A stretch of 64,000 nt of DNA, taken from NCBI GenBank assembly GCA_002914805.1, contig JXTB01000899.1, positions 1 to 64,000 of the forward strand, written 5' to 3'. This document shows, piece by piece, positions 37,396 to 47,159 of the stretch (its first letter is position 1; every line of letters begins with the position of its first letter). This stretch comes from Parasponia andersonii (lineage: Eukaryota > Streptophyta > Magnoliopsida > Rosales > Cannabaceae). Below the pieces are notes generated by a model. That model saw nothing but the letters and a program-made list of their open reading frames with translations. It had not been told where the DNA came from and made no database searches. The position numbers were made by a program, and so were the translations under genes.

Positions 37396-38535
37396 TAAAG
37401 AAGCTTTGGAGTGTTAGAAAATTATAATATGAGAAAGTAAAGTAGTCTTTATGCGCATTTTTCATTTGTTCATGGAATTTTGATCGAGATTTGTTATTAG
37501 AATTTGGATTATTTTTTTTTGTTTTGGAATAAGAAAAGACGGAGGCAATTTTAGGTTAATCATGGTGAAATTCGAAACTAATGCTGTTCTTAGTTTTTTT
37601 TTTTTTTTTTCTCTTTTTTATTTACAATATTTCCTAACTGTTCTTGTGTTTTTACGCTGTAGACAACAAAGAAAGAGGGCATGCTAGATGAGAAACGTGA
37701 AAGGAAATGAGAGGTTAAGGAGAGGTTGCAAGTTTTAATGACGAGAAACATAATCCGACACAAGTATTGAAGCAGGTAATATATGGATTCATGCCACTTT
37801 CTTTGGAAAATGTTCTCAAAGTTTTATGACTTCTATTCTTCATCTTGTAGCTTTGTGAAGTTCAAGGTCTTCATATTACATTTCTCCGTACAATAGTTTA
37901 CCTTGTAGATTTGTTGTTGTTGGTTTACAGATTTTGAAGTGCGGAGGAGGAATTGAAGAAGCGGATTAGCATGCAATGCCAACAGTGATTCTGTGTCAAT
38001 GATCTGATCTGGCTTGTTGCTTCTAGGACGAGCAGATGCTCTTTTCAATCAAAACCTTCATTCTCGTAAGATACCAATGATATCTCCTCATCTCTGCCAC
38101 TTGCAGCGTCTGGTGGCACTTAGAACTATGCTTTCGTTTATTGTTGATCTTGACATGATATTGATTTGGAAGTAAATTTCATAATTGAGTTAAGTGAGAG
38201 ATAGGGGATAATGAGGTCTGGTTGGTATAGATCCTAATTGTTTTGATAAAGGTTACTCTCGGCTATTTTCATTGTGTATCTGTAGGAGATAGAATGCTAA
38301 TAAAGGTTCATATCTCCAGAGGATTTGATGTTGTAAAGATATTCATGCTTTTCTTGCCCCCGCACTTAATGCAGCTTCGAAACCCACATATCATTTCCCT
38401 CCACTCACTCTCTTCACCAAGGCATTTTCATGAACAAGTTTGAATTTCAACACACTCTCTCTCACTCATAAATTTCTATCGAACAAAGCATTTGAAATAA
38501 TGAAAATGACTTCATAAAACACCTCCAGATAAAAA
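37396..38535. other. Spacer right of the Athila element, with exon-like scraps
   Basis: No gene is assigned. Two stretches look splice-framed: one after GCTGTAG at about 37662 ending AAGCAG|GTAATA near 37780, and one after TTTACAG at about 37930. Their frames contain stops and match nothing I know. They may be remains of a host gene split by the Athila insertion. Confidence 0.3.
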
Positions 38536-39341
38536 GATACAGTTGTAATGATTCACTCAAAATTCAGTAGCCAAGTCAACTAAGAAGAACCACGTCAAAA
38601 TATATAAAAAACGCAAATAAGAAATTTTTACGCAAAAATTAAAAGCTATTCTGTGAAGGTCATTGATAATAATTCATTAAAACTAAAAACCAAGAACTCA
38701 AAGAAGTATACCATACCGTAGTGTATTATTATTTCGCGTATTGAGTTCCTATAGCATCATATCTATTCAGATACGAACATTTATTCCTCTGCATTAGCGT
38801 ATGCACCATAAAGATAAGACCCAAACTCGAAAGAGAAGCAGCTCAACTCTCGGGTGCTCAAAACCCTATCCCAAATCTAACTAATGAAATCAAAGTCTAA
38901 GACTAATGCAAAATGCGAAACTCAGACACACACAACTGAAATAGAACAAGCAAATAAAGCAAAATTCCAACATACATAACTCTAGAGACTTAAAACCTTG
39001 TAATCATGTTGCAAGAACAAGCCAACCAGAATGTATGGTCACCTCCTTGCCCACTGGCCTCTGCCTCAGCAAGATTAAGCTCATTGGGCTTCCGGCATCC
39101 AGGACAGTGACCATCATCCTCAAGAATCCTCTTATGACAGAAGAGGCAGAGCTTAAAACCGCACAGACATGGCAAACAAATCCAAATCCTCAAAGCATAT
39201 TAGATAGGAAGATGGTGGGGAATTATTTTGTTGCAAGCTCATGGGACACCTCCACTGTCTCCACAGCATAATGTTGCCTGTCCGAGTTAGGCAAACTAAC
39301 CTGGCTCTGACAAATTTGGCCAACTCCAAACGCGTCACCCG
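38536..39341 (-). pseudogene. Partial copy of the RING-finger gene (3' end)
   Basis: Matches about 41335-42150 in the same orientation, covering the 3' part of the last exon and 3' flank of the intact RING gene. A frame at 39193-38990 keeps CLPCLCGFKLCLFCHKRI, CPGCRKPNE and the conserved end CNMITRF. Upstream the RING start reads YLICFEDLDL, so the first zinc-binding Cys is lost, and a small deletion puts the two RING halves in different frames. The N-terminal half is absent, so it cannot make the protein. Its upstream edge is joined directly to an EDS1-tail fragment. Confidence 0.9.
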
Positions 39342-39550
39342 CCCTTGGAATCAAGTTAAATGACATTCCTTTTTTTTTTTTTTTTTTTTGAAAGCTAGTT
39401 AAATGAAATTCAGCCACTCATACATGGCTAAGAAGAGACTTTACACTGTTTCTCTTCCAATCCACATGTCAACATGGGATTGGAGTTAAGAATTCATAGT
39501 TTATTCCGTCGATGGTTTTAATAGTAGAATAGAGCAATAAAGTATTTGTA
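39342..39550 (+). pseudogene. EDS1 tail fragment
   Basis: Matches the last ~15 codons of EDS1 and some 3' UTR. GGAATCAAGTTAAATGAC corresponds to EDS1 codons EIKLND, and CAGCCACTCATACATGGCTAA to QPLIHG-stop. A ~43-bp insertion (T20 plus GAAAGCT and a 15-bp duplication) splits it. No upstream EDS1 sequence is present. Confidence 0.8.
39369..39411. repeat. Minimal poly(T) insertion with 15-bp flanking duplication
   Basis: AGTTAAATGACATTC at 39354-39368 recurs as AGTTAAATGAAATTC at 39397-39411; between them are T20 and GAAAGCT. The layout is that of a nearly fully 5'-truncated poly(A) retroposon on the minus strand. Confidence 0.65.
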
Positions 39551-41334
39551 TGCAAACAACCAATCACCGTTCAATAGTACAAGGTCTTGGTTCTGTTAAC
39601 AGGCTGCCCCATTAGAGTTTCAGGAAAATGGGGAGAAATGGTCTCCCCATTAGACTCATTGGTTCTGTTCAATGGTCTTCTTAGTAGAGACTCTGCTAAA
39701 GGGTCTCCAATTGGTTTGTTTTCACTTAAGCTTGTTAACTAATAGTGCAAAACATTTCGAGCAAGTCTCTAAAATCATCGGGTTCATTAATACCAATCTA
39801 GATGTCAATAAAATTAAACGTGCTCGAGAGATGATAACATGATTGTGAGCCTTCAAAATCAAAATTCAAAGCATCTTTACTTGAACAATTTGACTGAATA
39901 TCGAAACACGGGTGCCGTAAACCAATGGATACATAACAAAGAAGTGCCCATCTGGCAAAATGATAGAAACTGATATTAATGTCATGATTCCCACATACAT
40001 TTCTACACAGAGAAATTTCATGCAAGAATCAGTATCATTACACACATCCCCTACTAATATACACGAATGAAATGGCTAAAAATGAATGTACTTCCAAAAC
40101 AAGTAGGATGGTGTGTATTACAACAGGTTTCCATACTGTAGCTGGATGAGAACTCCTTAGTTAAGAATATTTATCATGTAGACTCCTTATGCTTGATTTC
40201 CTGGACATACTATTCGTTCCTTCCCTTTTTTATCAGTTCCTTCTTCGCTTTTGAAGAAAAGACATCAGTCAAGGGTGGTCAGAAATACAAGACATCATAA
40301 ACAACACATCTTCAAGATACTGTCATTTCAAGGAAAAATATGTTATGAATGCTAACAGATTGATTAGGATAAGATTAGAATTATCGAATACCTCCAACTT
40401 AAAAAGACAGAACAGCAACTAAATGACACTTTCTTCTGTGTTCAGTAGGAAAGGACCATTAACTAGATATGACCCTCGCCTACACTTAAGTTACTCAATG
40501 ACAACTTATTCTTTGGTCCTAATGAATCGCTTTTCCGAGATTCTTTATAGTTCATAACTGAAATCTGCTGCGAGCTGCTTGGTCTTATTTTCCAAATCAA
40601 GAAAATCCAATACTTCAGTTTATATTAGATTTACAAACACTAATCCCTGGTAACTAACTTTATACGCCAATAGCATAGTTGGAATTCATACCTCAAGAAT
40701 TATGACCTAACTAAGTCTAAAAATCGGCTGGCAAATAGTACAGGACAATGGACTAGCTAACAAATCATACTATCAAGATTTTCTGCTCCTGTCTTTCCTG
40801 CGCTCTGCTGATATGTAGTTCTTTTCTGGACAGTGGACTAGCAAATAATCAACAATAAATCTCACAGAAACTTAATAATACCTTCTACCTTCATCTATCA
40901 CCCATACTGGATGCACACAAGAAAGTCAACAATATGATAATAACTGAGAAACTCCAAAGACCATACTGCTAACGATCCGCACAGACCTCCTTAACCATTA
41001 ATGTAAAGCAAGTCTTACAATCTATAGCGCCCAACCTAATATATTTTCTCTTCACTCTTTACCAGCTTAACTGTGAAAATGCCTAAAAGTCAGAAAGCAT
41101 TCAGGTTTATTTCATGCAATCATGGAGAAATGGCATTTATACATAATATGTGATCCAGATATAAACAATGATCAGAGTTGAACTCAATGCATTTGAACAC
41201 AATCGATTGTTCTAACCTTTAAAGCCTAAAGACTCAAATAGATTTCTTGCAAATCTTGCCTAAAGTCCGAGTGTTAGGCCATTAAAAAAAAAGTATTGGA
41301 AAGAGGGAAACTGTCATTCATAAAACAACACCAT
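39551..41334. other. Intergenic region without a supported gene
   Basis: No conserved frame seen. Contains a 10-bp-stem hairpin at 39627-39651. The rest is unassigned, AT-rich host DNA. Confidence 0.5.
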
Positions 41335-41796
41335 ATGAAAAGACAGCATTGAAGTGCTCACTCAAAATTTAATAGCCGAGTCAACTAAGTAGAGAATGCT
41401 TCAAAAAATATTAGAATCGCAAATAAGGGATTTCTACACAAAACAACAGCTATTATGTCAAGTTCATATACAATAATTAATAAGAAAAACAGAAAACTAG
41501 GAACTTAAAAGAAGAATACCATAACGTAGTGTATTATTATTTCATGTATTGAATTTCTGTACCACCATATCTATTCACATACGAACACTTAGTCCTCTAC
41601 ATTAGCACATGCACCATAAAGATAAGAACCAAACTCAAAAGAAACAGCTCAACTCTCGGGTGCTCAAAACCCTATGCCCACATCTAACTAATGAAATCAA
41701 AGTCTAAGACTAATGGAACACAAGACACACGAAAGTAAAATAGATCGAAACAAAGAAAGAAAAATCCCACCATACATAACTCATGAAAACAGAGAC

Positions 41797-43118
41797 CTAA
41801 GACCTTGTAATCATGCTGCAAGAACGAGCCAACCGGAACGTAAGGCCACCTCCTCGCACACTGGCCTCTGCCTCAACAGGATTACACTCATAGGGCTTCC
41901 TGCATCCAGGACAGCGACCATCCTCCTCAAGAATTCTCTTATGACAGAAGAGGCAGAGCCTAAAACCGCACAGGCAAGGCAAAAAGCTTGTGTCCGTCAA
42001 ATCCAAATCCTCAAAGCATATTGGACAGGAAGATGGTGGGGGAATTATGTTGTTGCAGGCCCATGGGACACCTCCACAGCCATAATGTTGCCTGTCCGAG
42101 TTAGGCAAACTAAGCTGCTTTGACAAATTTGGCAAACACTGGGGGCGCAACGCGTCATCCGGCCTCCATGCCCGGCTATTCCCTGAAACTCTCGAGACCG
42201 TTGTTGCACACTCAGGTTTCGAGTTTCCAATACCTAAAACCGACCCAATAGTTCCTTGGCAAGAAGAAGCCATTTGGGAAACAGGCTCGTGCTCCGGAGG
42301 TAATTTGGCACACGGGTTCTCCGGCTTGTCATTGGCGGCCAAAGCATCAGCCACAGCCTCCCAGTCATCCAAGCACCCATCATCTTCTTCCTCCTCCTCT
42401 GTAATACTTCCGGAGCAACAACCACCACTACTGCTGCTGGAACTGCTACTACTGCTAGACCCAGTAAAGTTCGTCCCCGAATCATTGCTTCCCAACACAC
42501 TGCTAGTCAGACTAGACGGACTGTTCGATGGCGAGTCAGAATCGCTATCATTATGATGGCCCTGTCCGCCATTTTCTTCCCCTATCCGTCTCATCTCTAA
42601 ATTCCCCAAAGAACGGTTCCTTTCCTTGCCCGTTTGAACACCATTCATTTCATCCTTGCAACACTTGTTCTTGACAGCAACTAATGCCAATAAAATCAAA
42701 ATAAATCAAATAAATTACAGAACCAAAAACTACCAATCCTACAAAAATAATCATGCAGACCCCAAATAACCATGCGTATATATAATCGGTAAATATAAAA
42801 CACATAAACCCATCAACAAAAATATAAAGAGAGATCATAGGCATACCTTGTGAAAGCCATTGCTCACGACGAACATCAAGCTTGCACTGCTTCAATTTCG
42901 CAGTCCTGGCCTAAAAACCCAACCATAAAAATCAAAGAAAAAATTAAAAAGATTGAACAGAATAAAAAAAAAAAAAATAAAAAATAAAAATCTTAGCCAA
43001 AAAATCAAACCAAAAAAAATGGATTGAAATGAAATCTCACCCTCTTCTTCTTCCCCAAATCCTTCGAGTTGTATGGAGCCGAAGGAATCGAAGCGTTCGC
43101 GACCGAATCAGACACCAT
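41797..43118 (-). CDS. RING-finger protein, CNOT4-like C4C4 type, three exons
   Basis: Probable E3 ubiquitin ligase. Exons in transcript order are 43118-43041, 42910-42847 and 42680-41797, with GT-AG introns, giving 341 residues. The N-terminus is basic (LGKKKR, ARTAKLKQCKLDVRREQWLS). The middle is low-complexity, with a Ser run, an acidic EEEEEDD run and LDDWEAVADALAAND, a motif typical of this plant group. The RING, at residues about 266-308, reads CPICFEDLDL...CLCGFRLCLFCHKRI...CPGCRKP, the all-Cys pattern of NOT4-type RINGs; no RRM follows, unlike true CNOT4. It ends in SCSMITRS. I cannot name its ubiquitination substrate or partner. It looks whole. A partial copy of its 3' end lies 2.8 kb away at 38536-39341. 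Confidence 0.92.
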
Positions 43119-43184
43119 GGCTACTCTCAACAATCGGATTCAAAAGATTTGGCCTCCAAAACCAAAAAGCCCTAAGAAATTTTG

Positions 43185-43206
43185 AAGAGAGAGAGAGAGA
43201 GAGAGA
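43185..43206 (-). repeat. (CT)n tract in the RING-gene 5' leader
   Basis: A GA run on the + strand, CT on the coding strand, 70-90 bp upstream of the ATG. Such CT tracts are common in plant 5' leaders. Confidence 0.8.
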
Positions 43207-43300
43207 AAAATTTCTAGAGAGAGAAATTGAATGGATAACGGAAACTCCTCTGCTCCGCTCGCCCTCTTTCAGACTATGGAGTACGGAGGGGCTAGGTTGG

Positions 43301-43309
43301 ATATATAAA
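43301..43309 (-). promoter_or_regulatory. TATA box of the RING gene
   Basis: TTTATATAT on the minus strand about 185 bp before the ATG, upstream of the CT tract. Position and sequence suit a plant TATA box. Confidence 0.5.
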
Positions 43310-43452
43310 GTCGCCACGTTACGAAATTACCCCTGATTCTGATTTAATTTTCGAGATTCACCACTCAGATTTTAATGGATTTCGGGTGAGATGGAGGGTA
43401 GAAATATGACGCGGCAGGGTTATCTTTGTAAAGTTGCAATGGTTGAGATGAT

Positions 43453-43500
43453 ACGACGTCGTTGGTTAAGTTGGTGAAGATTGATAAACGGCGTCGTTTT
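43453..43500. promoter_or_regulatory. ACGT-core palindrome and GGCGTCGTTTT motif upstream of the RING gene
   Basis: ACGACGTCGT at 43453-43462 is a perfect 10-bp palindrome with an ACGT core (bZIP type), and AAACGGCGTCGTTTT follows at 43486-43500. Both lie 330-385 bp upstream of the ATG. The binding factors are an inference. Confidence 0.4.
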
Positions 43501-43540
43501 AGCATTTTGAGTTGGATTTTCCAAAACAGGGGGCACCGTC

Positions 43541-43543
<3 letters not shown>

Positions 43544-43571
<28 letters not shown>
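43544..43571. repeat. (ATT)n microsatellite
   Basis: Perfect trinucleotide run upstream of the RING gene. Confidence 0.9.
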
Positions 43572-44151
43572 TTATTTTGGCGAAGAATCATTCGTTCACC
43601 TCTAATCAAATTAATTATCCAAGAATTTATCTTGGGCTAACTTGGTGGCATAGGCATTTATTAGGATTAAATTTTATTTAATTAGATAGGACAACAAATG
43701 GATTTTTTTTATTAGCCTCTTCCTTTTATTACGTGTAACACAGCTTTCTTTAAGTAAGAAAAATGCAAGAAAAAAGAAAAAGAGGGTAGATATACATGTA
43801 TAACTCACCAACTATCGCACCATTGTTCCATTAATTTAATTTTTAATTTAGACAAATAATCTTGTTCGTTCTTAAATTATAAAAAAAAATCTCATTTTAG
43901 TTCTTAGACTAAAAATTCCGTCATTTTGATCTTTAAACTAATAAAAAAAATTTAAGTTTAATCCTTTTAGTTGTATTTTAGCTTTACTTTTAACAGAACG
44001 AGCATATAAATCACTTTTATTATTTTGTTGTATTTATTTTATATTTAAAAGCATAATTTAATATTATAAAGAAATTAGAATATGAATTAAATTGGTTTAA
44101 CAAAAATTAGTGATACATTGGATAATAATATAATGTAAAACTGTACAAAAT

Positions 44152-44249
44152 GCGATATTTTGTTAAAATCATTTATATATATAATGAGAATTACATCTTA
44201 TGCCATATTTTGTTAAAATCACTTATATATAATGAGAATTACAACTTAT
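44152..44249. repeat. ~50-bp tandem duplication
   Basis: Two adjacent copies at 44152-44201 and 44202-44249 sharing ATATTTTGTTAAAATCA and AATGAGAATTACA; the second has one TA unit less. Confidence 0.85.
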
Positions 44250-45251
44250 GTATTCTTTCTGATAAGTTTCAAACAAAATATACAACAAAAAAAACTAAAA
44301 TAATGTATATTTAATAGTTTAATGATCAAAATAACGCAATTTAAAATTTAATAAAATAAGATTTTCTACTTAGAGGATTAATAGGATTAATTAGTGTATG
44401 ATCTTTTTTGGACTTTTTTTTTTTAAAAAAAAGTTACGAATTGTAGCATACCCTTGATCCATTAATTTAATTTTGAAGAAACCTTAATTAGTTTATGATC
44501 CTTTTTCTCGACTTTTTGTTAAAATTACGAATTGTAGCTTTTGCTTTTTATTTTTTCAAAAGTAAATGTATAACTTGAATAATTTTTTTCCGTTTTTTTT
44601 ATTTTAATTTTTCCAGATAACTGCCCATGACTCCAACATAATTTATTTTATACTCTACATCTCACCCAAAAAAATAATAATAATAAAATTCATCTTATGT
44701 CCTAATTTTCCGAGTCATTTATCAATTCAGATCACTAGTTTTTTTTTTTTTTTGTTTATAAAGCATCAGATGAAAAAATAGACAAACTGTAAAGCATTTA
44801 TAAAATTAGTACTTTTATTTAATGAAAATTTTGAAAGTTCAGAACAACCCCAAAATTTACTCCAATTTAAAATTTTCTACCAAGTCGAAAAGGAAAAAAA
44901 AGTGAATGAGACGGCAGATCATATTTGATCAAGATCAAACATTTAAAATTAGTGGTCCAACCTAGTTAAAAATCAATCAAAACTTTTGAGAGTCCAATCA
45001 CAGTCGAATATGATGCTGATATCATAATCAGGACTAACGGTGGTGGCATGATGCTACAAATAACGGCGATAATGGAAATAATATGAAATTTATTGAAGAA
45101 AAATGTACTTTAGGGTGTATTAAGGAATATAGTATTCAAGTAATTTTAAATATGTGTATTAGTTTTGAAAATAGTTATGGATAAATCTTTTTTCCATTGT
45201 GAGAGGCTTAGTAGTGCCCTAGATGTAAATACCTTTAATCTTTGTCATTTT

Positions 45252-45284
45252 TTTTTTTCGAAAGCATTTAATCTTTGTCATTTT
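45252..45284. repeat. Minimal poly(T) insertion with 18-bp flanking duplication
   Basis: TTTAATCTTTGTCATTTT at 45234-45251 recurs exactly at 45267-45284; between them are a T run and CGAAAGCA. Same layout as at 39369-39411. Confidence 0.65.
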
Positions 45285-46342
45285 GATCATATGATAACTC
45301 AAATTATTTTATAATTTTGATATCAGGATTTATATCCAATCAATACATAATTATGTCACCTAAAATCTAAAACTACCTAAACAGTTTTTTAATTTATCAT
45401 TTAAATTTTCAATCGGATGGTGATTATGATTTGGGTTCTTATCAAATTTATAAACATAATTGCTAAAATTTTTTTACCATTTTTTTCAAGTCAAATTTCA
45501 AATTTATTTTCCATTTTATAAATCAATTTTACAATTTTGAACTAATATTTTGCAAGGAGTTTTTAAAAAATAAGTGTTTATCTAAAAGTATTCTTTCAAA
45601 AGAACTATTTTGCAAAGAAATTCTACATTGAGATGTATATTATTTCTGAGGTGAGAAAAGTCTCGAGTGATAAACAAGGCAGCGTTAAATATATTACTCA
45701 AAAACTAAATAGATACATCCATAGAAAGTACGTGTTTATTAGTTTATTTGCTATGATTAATTTTTTGTTTATAATTAAATTGATTTCACTTTAACAACTC
45801 AAATTAAAATGGACTACCATATTCCATTTTCTTATATGTTGAAAAATCTTTTATTGGCCAAAAGACTACTTAGCTATTAGGTTGTAAAGTAGTCGCAGAC
45901 CTAATATGATTGGTAACGACATCTAATTCAATAATTCAATGTTGAGGTCTAGAGATCAATTTCTTTACCCCTTTATCAAAACAAAAACGCTACTAGACTA
46001 TAAGCCTATAATAAAAATATAATTTACAATAAGGAGTAAAGCCATGAATTTAATTCATATAGGTAAACATCAAACGTGCTTCAATTGTTAAAAGGCCTAA
46101 CTCAAAGTCTTAAAGCTTAAAAGACATACTTAAAAATTTATAAATTTGTGAGGTAAATGCTAAATTTAAATAAGCAAAGACTAATTATGTTAAAAATTTA
46201 CATATTATTTACAAAAATAAAAAATAAAAATCGGTGGCAATCGCTTCCTCTAGGTGCCATATGCAATCCAATTATTTTTACCTGTGTTGTCATTTTTCCA
46301 TCAACATCATCATCGTTGTTATTATTATTATTATTATTAAGG

Positions 46343-47159
46343 GATAATATCAAGAAAAACCCACCATGTCTAGTGTTTTATCAAAAAAAAAAAATTCAGA
46401 CTTTTTCTTTTATATTAAATTAAACCTTCAATTTGTATTTTCTTATCAAATAAAATTAAGCCCATATATTTAGTCAAAATTAGAACTTTAGTTTATTTAA
46501 AAAGACATTTTCACCCTTTAAACTCATAAAAGATATATAAAACTAATTAATTTTGTCTTTTTTTTTCTAAAAAAATTATTTGAAGTGAAAATAATAATTA
46601 CCAAAAATTAAAAAAGTTTTAACTATTCAAAAAAATTTTAAAAAAAGAATGACAAAAGTTAGAAAAAATTATTATTTTATTATTCTTTTATTCAAAAGTT
46701 TAAATTATTCAAAAAAAATTATTAAAAAAAATAGAACGACAAAAATTAAAAAAAAAAAAAGAAAAAACTCATTTTTCTTTCCTTTTCAATCATTTTAATT
46801 GAAAATAATACTTATTGAAGCTAAAATTAGTTTAAATTATTTAAAACAATTAAATGTTAAAAAGAAAAAGAATGACATAATTTTTATTCTTAATAATCAT
46901 TATTTTTGCTTAAAATATTTGTTTTAAAAGAAAGAAAATAATAATTGGTTTCAATATTTACAATCTTTTATATATTTTATGAATTTAAGAGCCAAATTAT
47001 CTTTTTCGACAAACTAAAATTTTAATTTTGACTAAATGTGTGGATCCAGTTCTATTTCATAAGAAAATACAAATTAAATGTTTAATTTGATATAAAGAGA
47101 AATGTGTTGATTTTTTTGATAAAACATTGAAGTGGTGGGATTTGTTTTTTGATATTATC
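46343..47159. mobile_element. Foldback/MITE-like element with ~200-bp inverted ends
   Basis: About 200 bp at the left (46343-46545) match the reverse complement of the right end (46960-47159). Both start GATAATATC, and shared blocks include ACCTTCAATTTGTATTTTCT-like and TTTAGTCAAAATTA words. The middle is AT-rich and non-coding. Long inverted ends on an 817-bp element fit a nonautonomous Mutator-like MITE. The target duplication is unclear because the left end lies next to an (ATT)n run. Confidence 0.65.

Larger units (their letters stand above)
43572..46340. other. Gene-poor AT-rich DNA
   Basis: No conserved coding frame. Contains the tandem pair at 44152-44249 and a poly(T) insertion at 45252-45284. 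Ends at an (ATT)n run (about 46316-46338). Confidence 0.55.

Noticed and set aside
41713-42123. 136-codon plus-strand frame antisense to the RING gene
   Set aside because: Shadow of a conserved exon; the minus strand has the RING motif and proper splice sites.
46157-46423. 88-codon frame
   Set aside because: Runs across an (ATT)n microsatellite and into the MITE-like element; no conserved motif.
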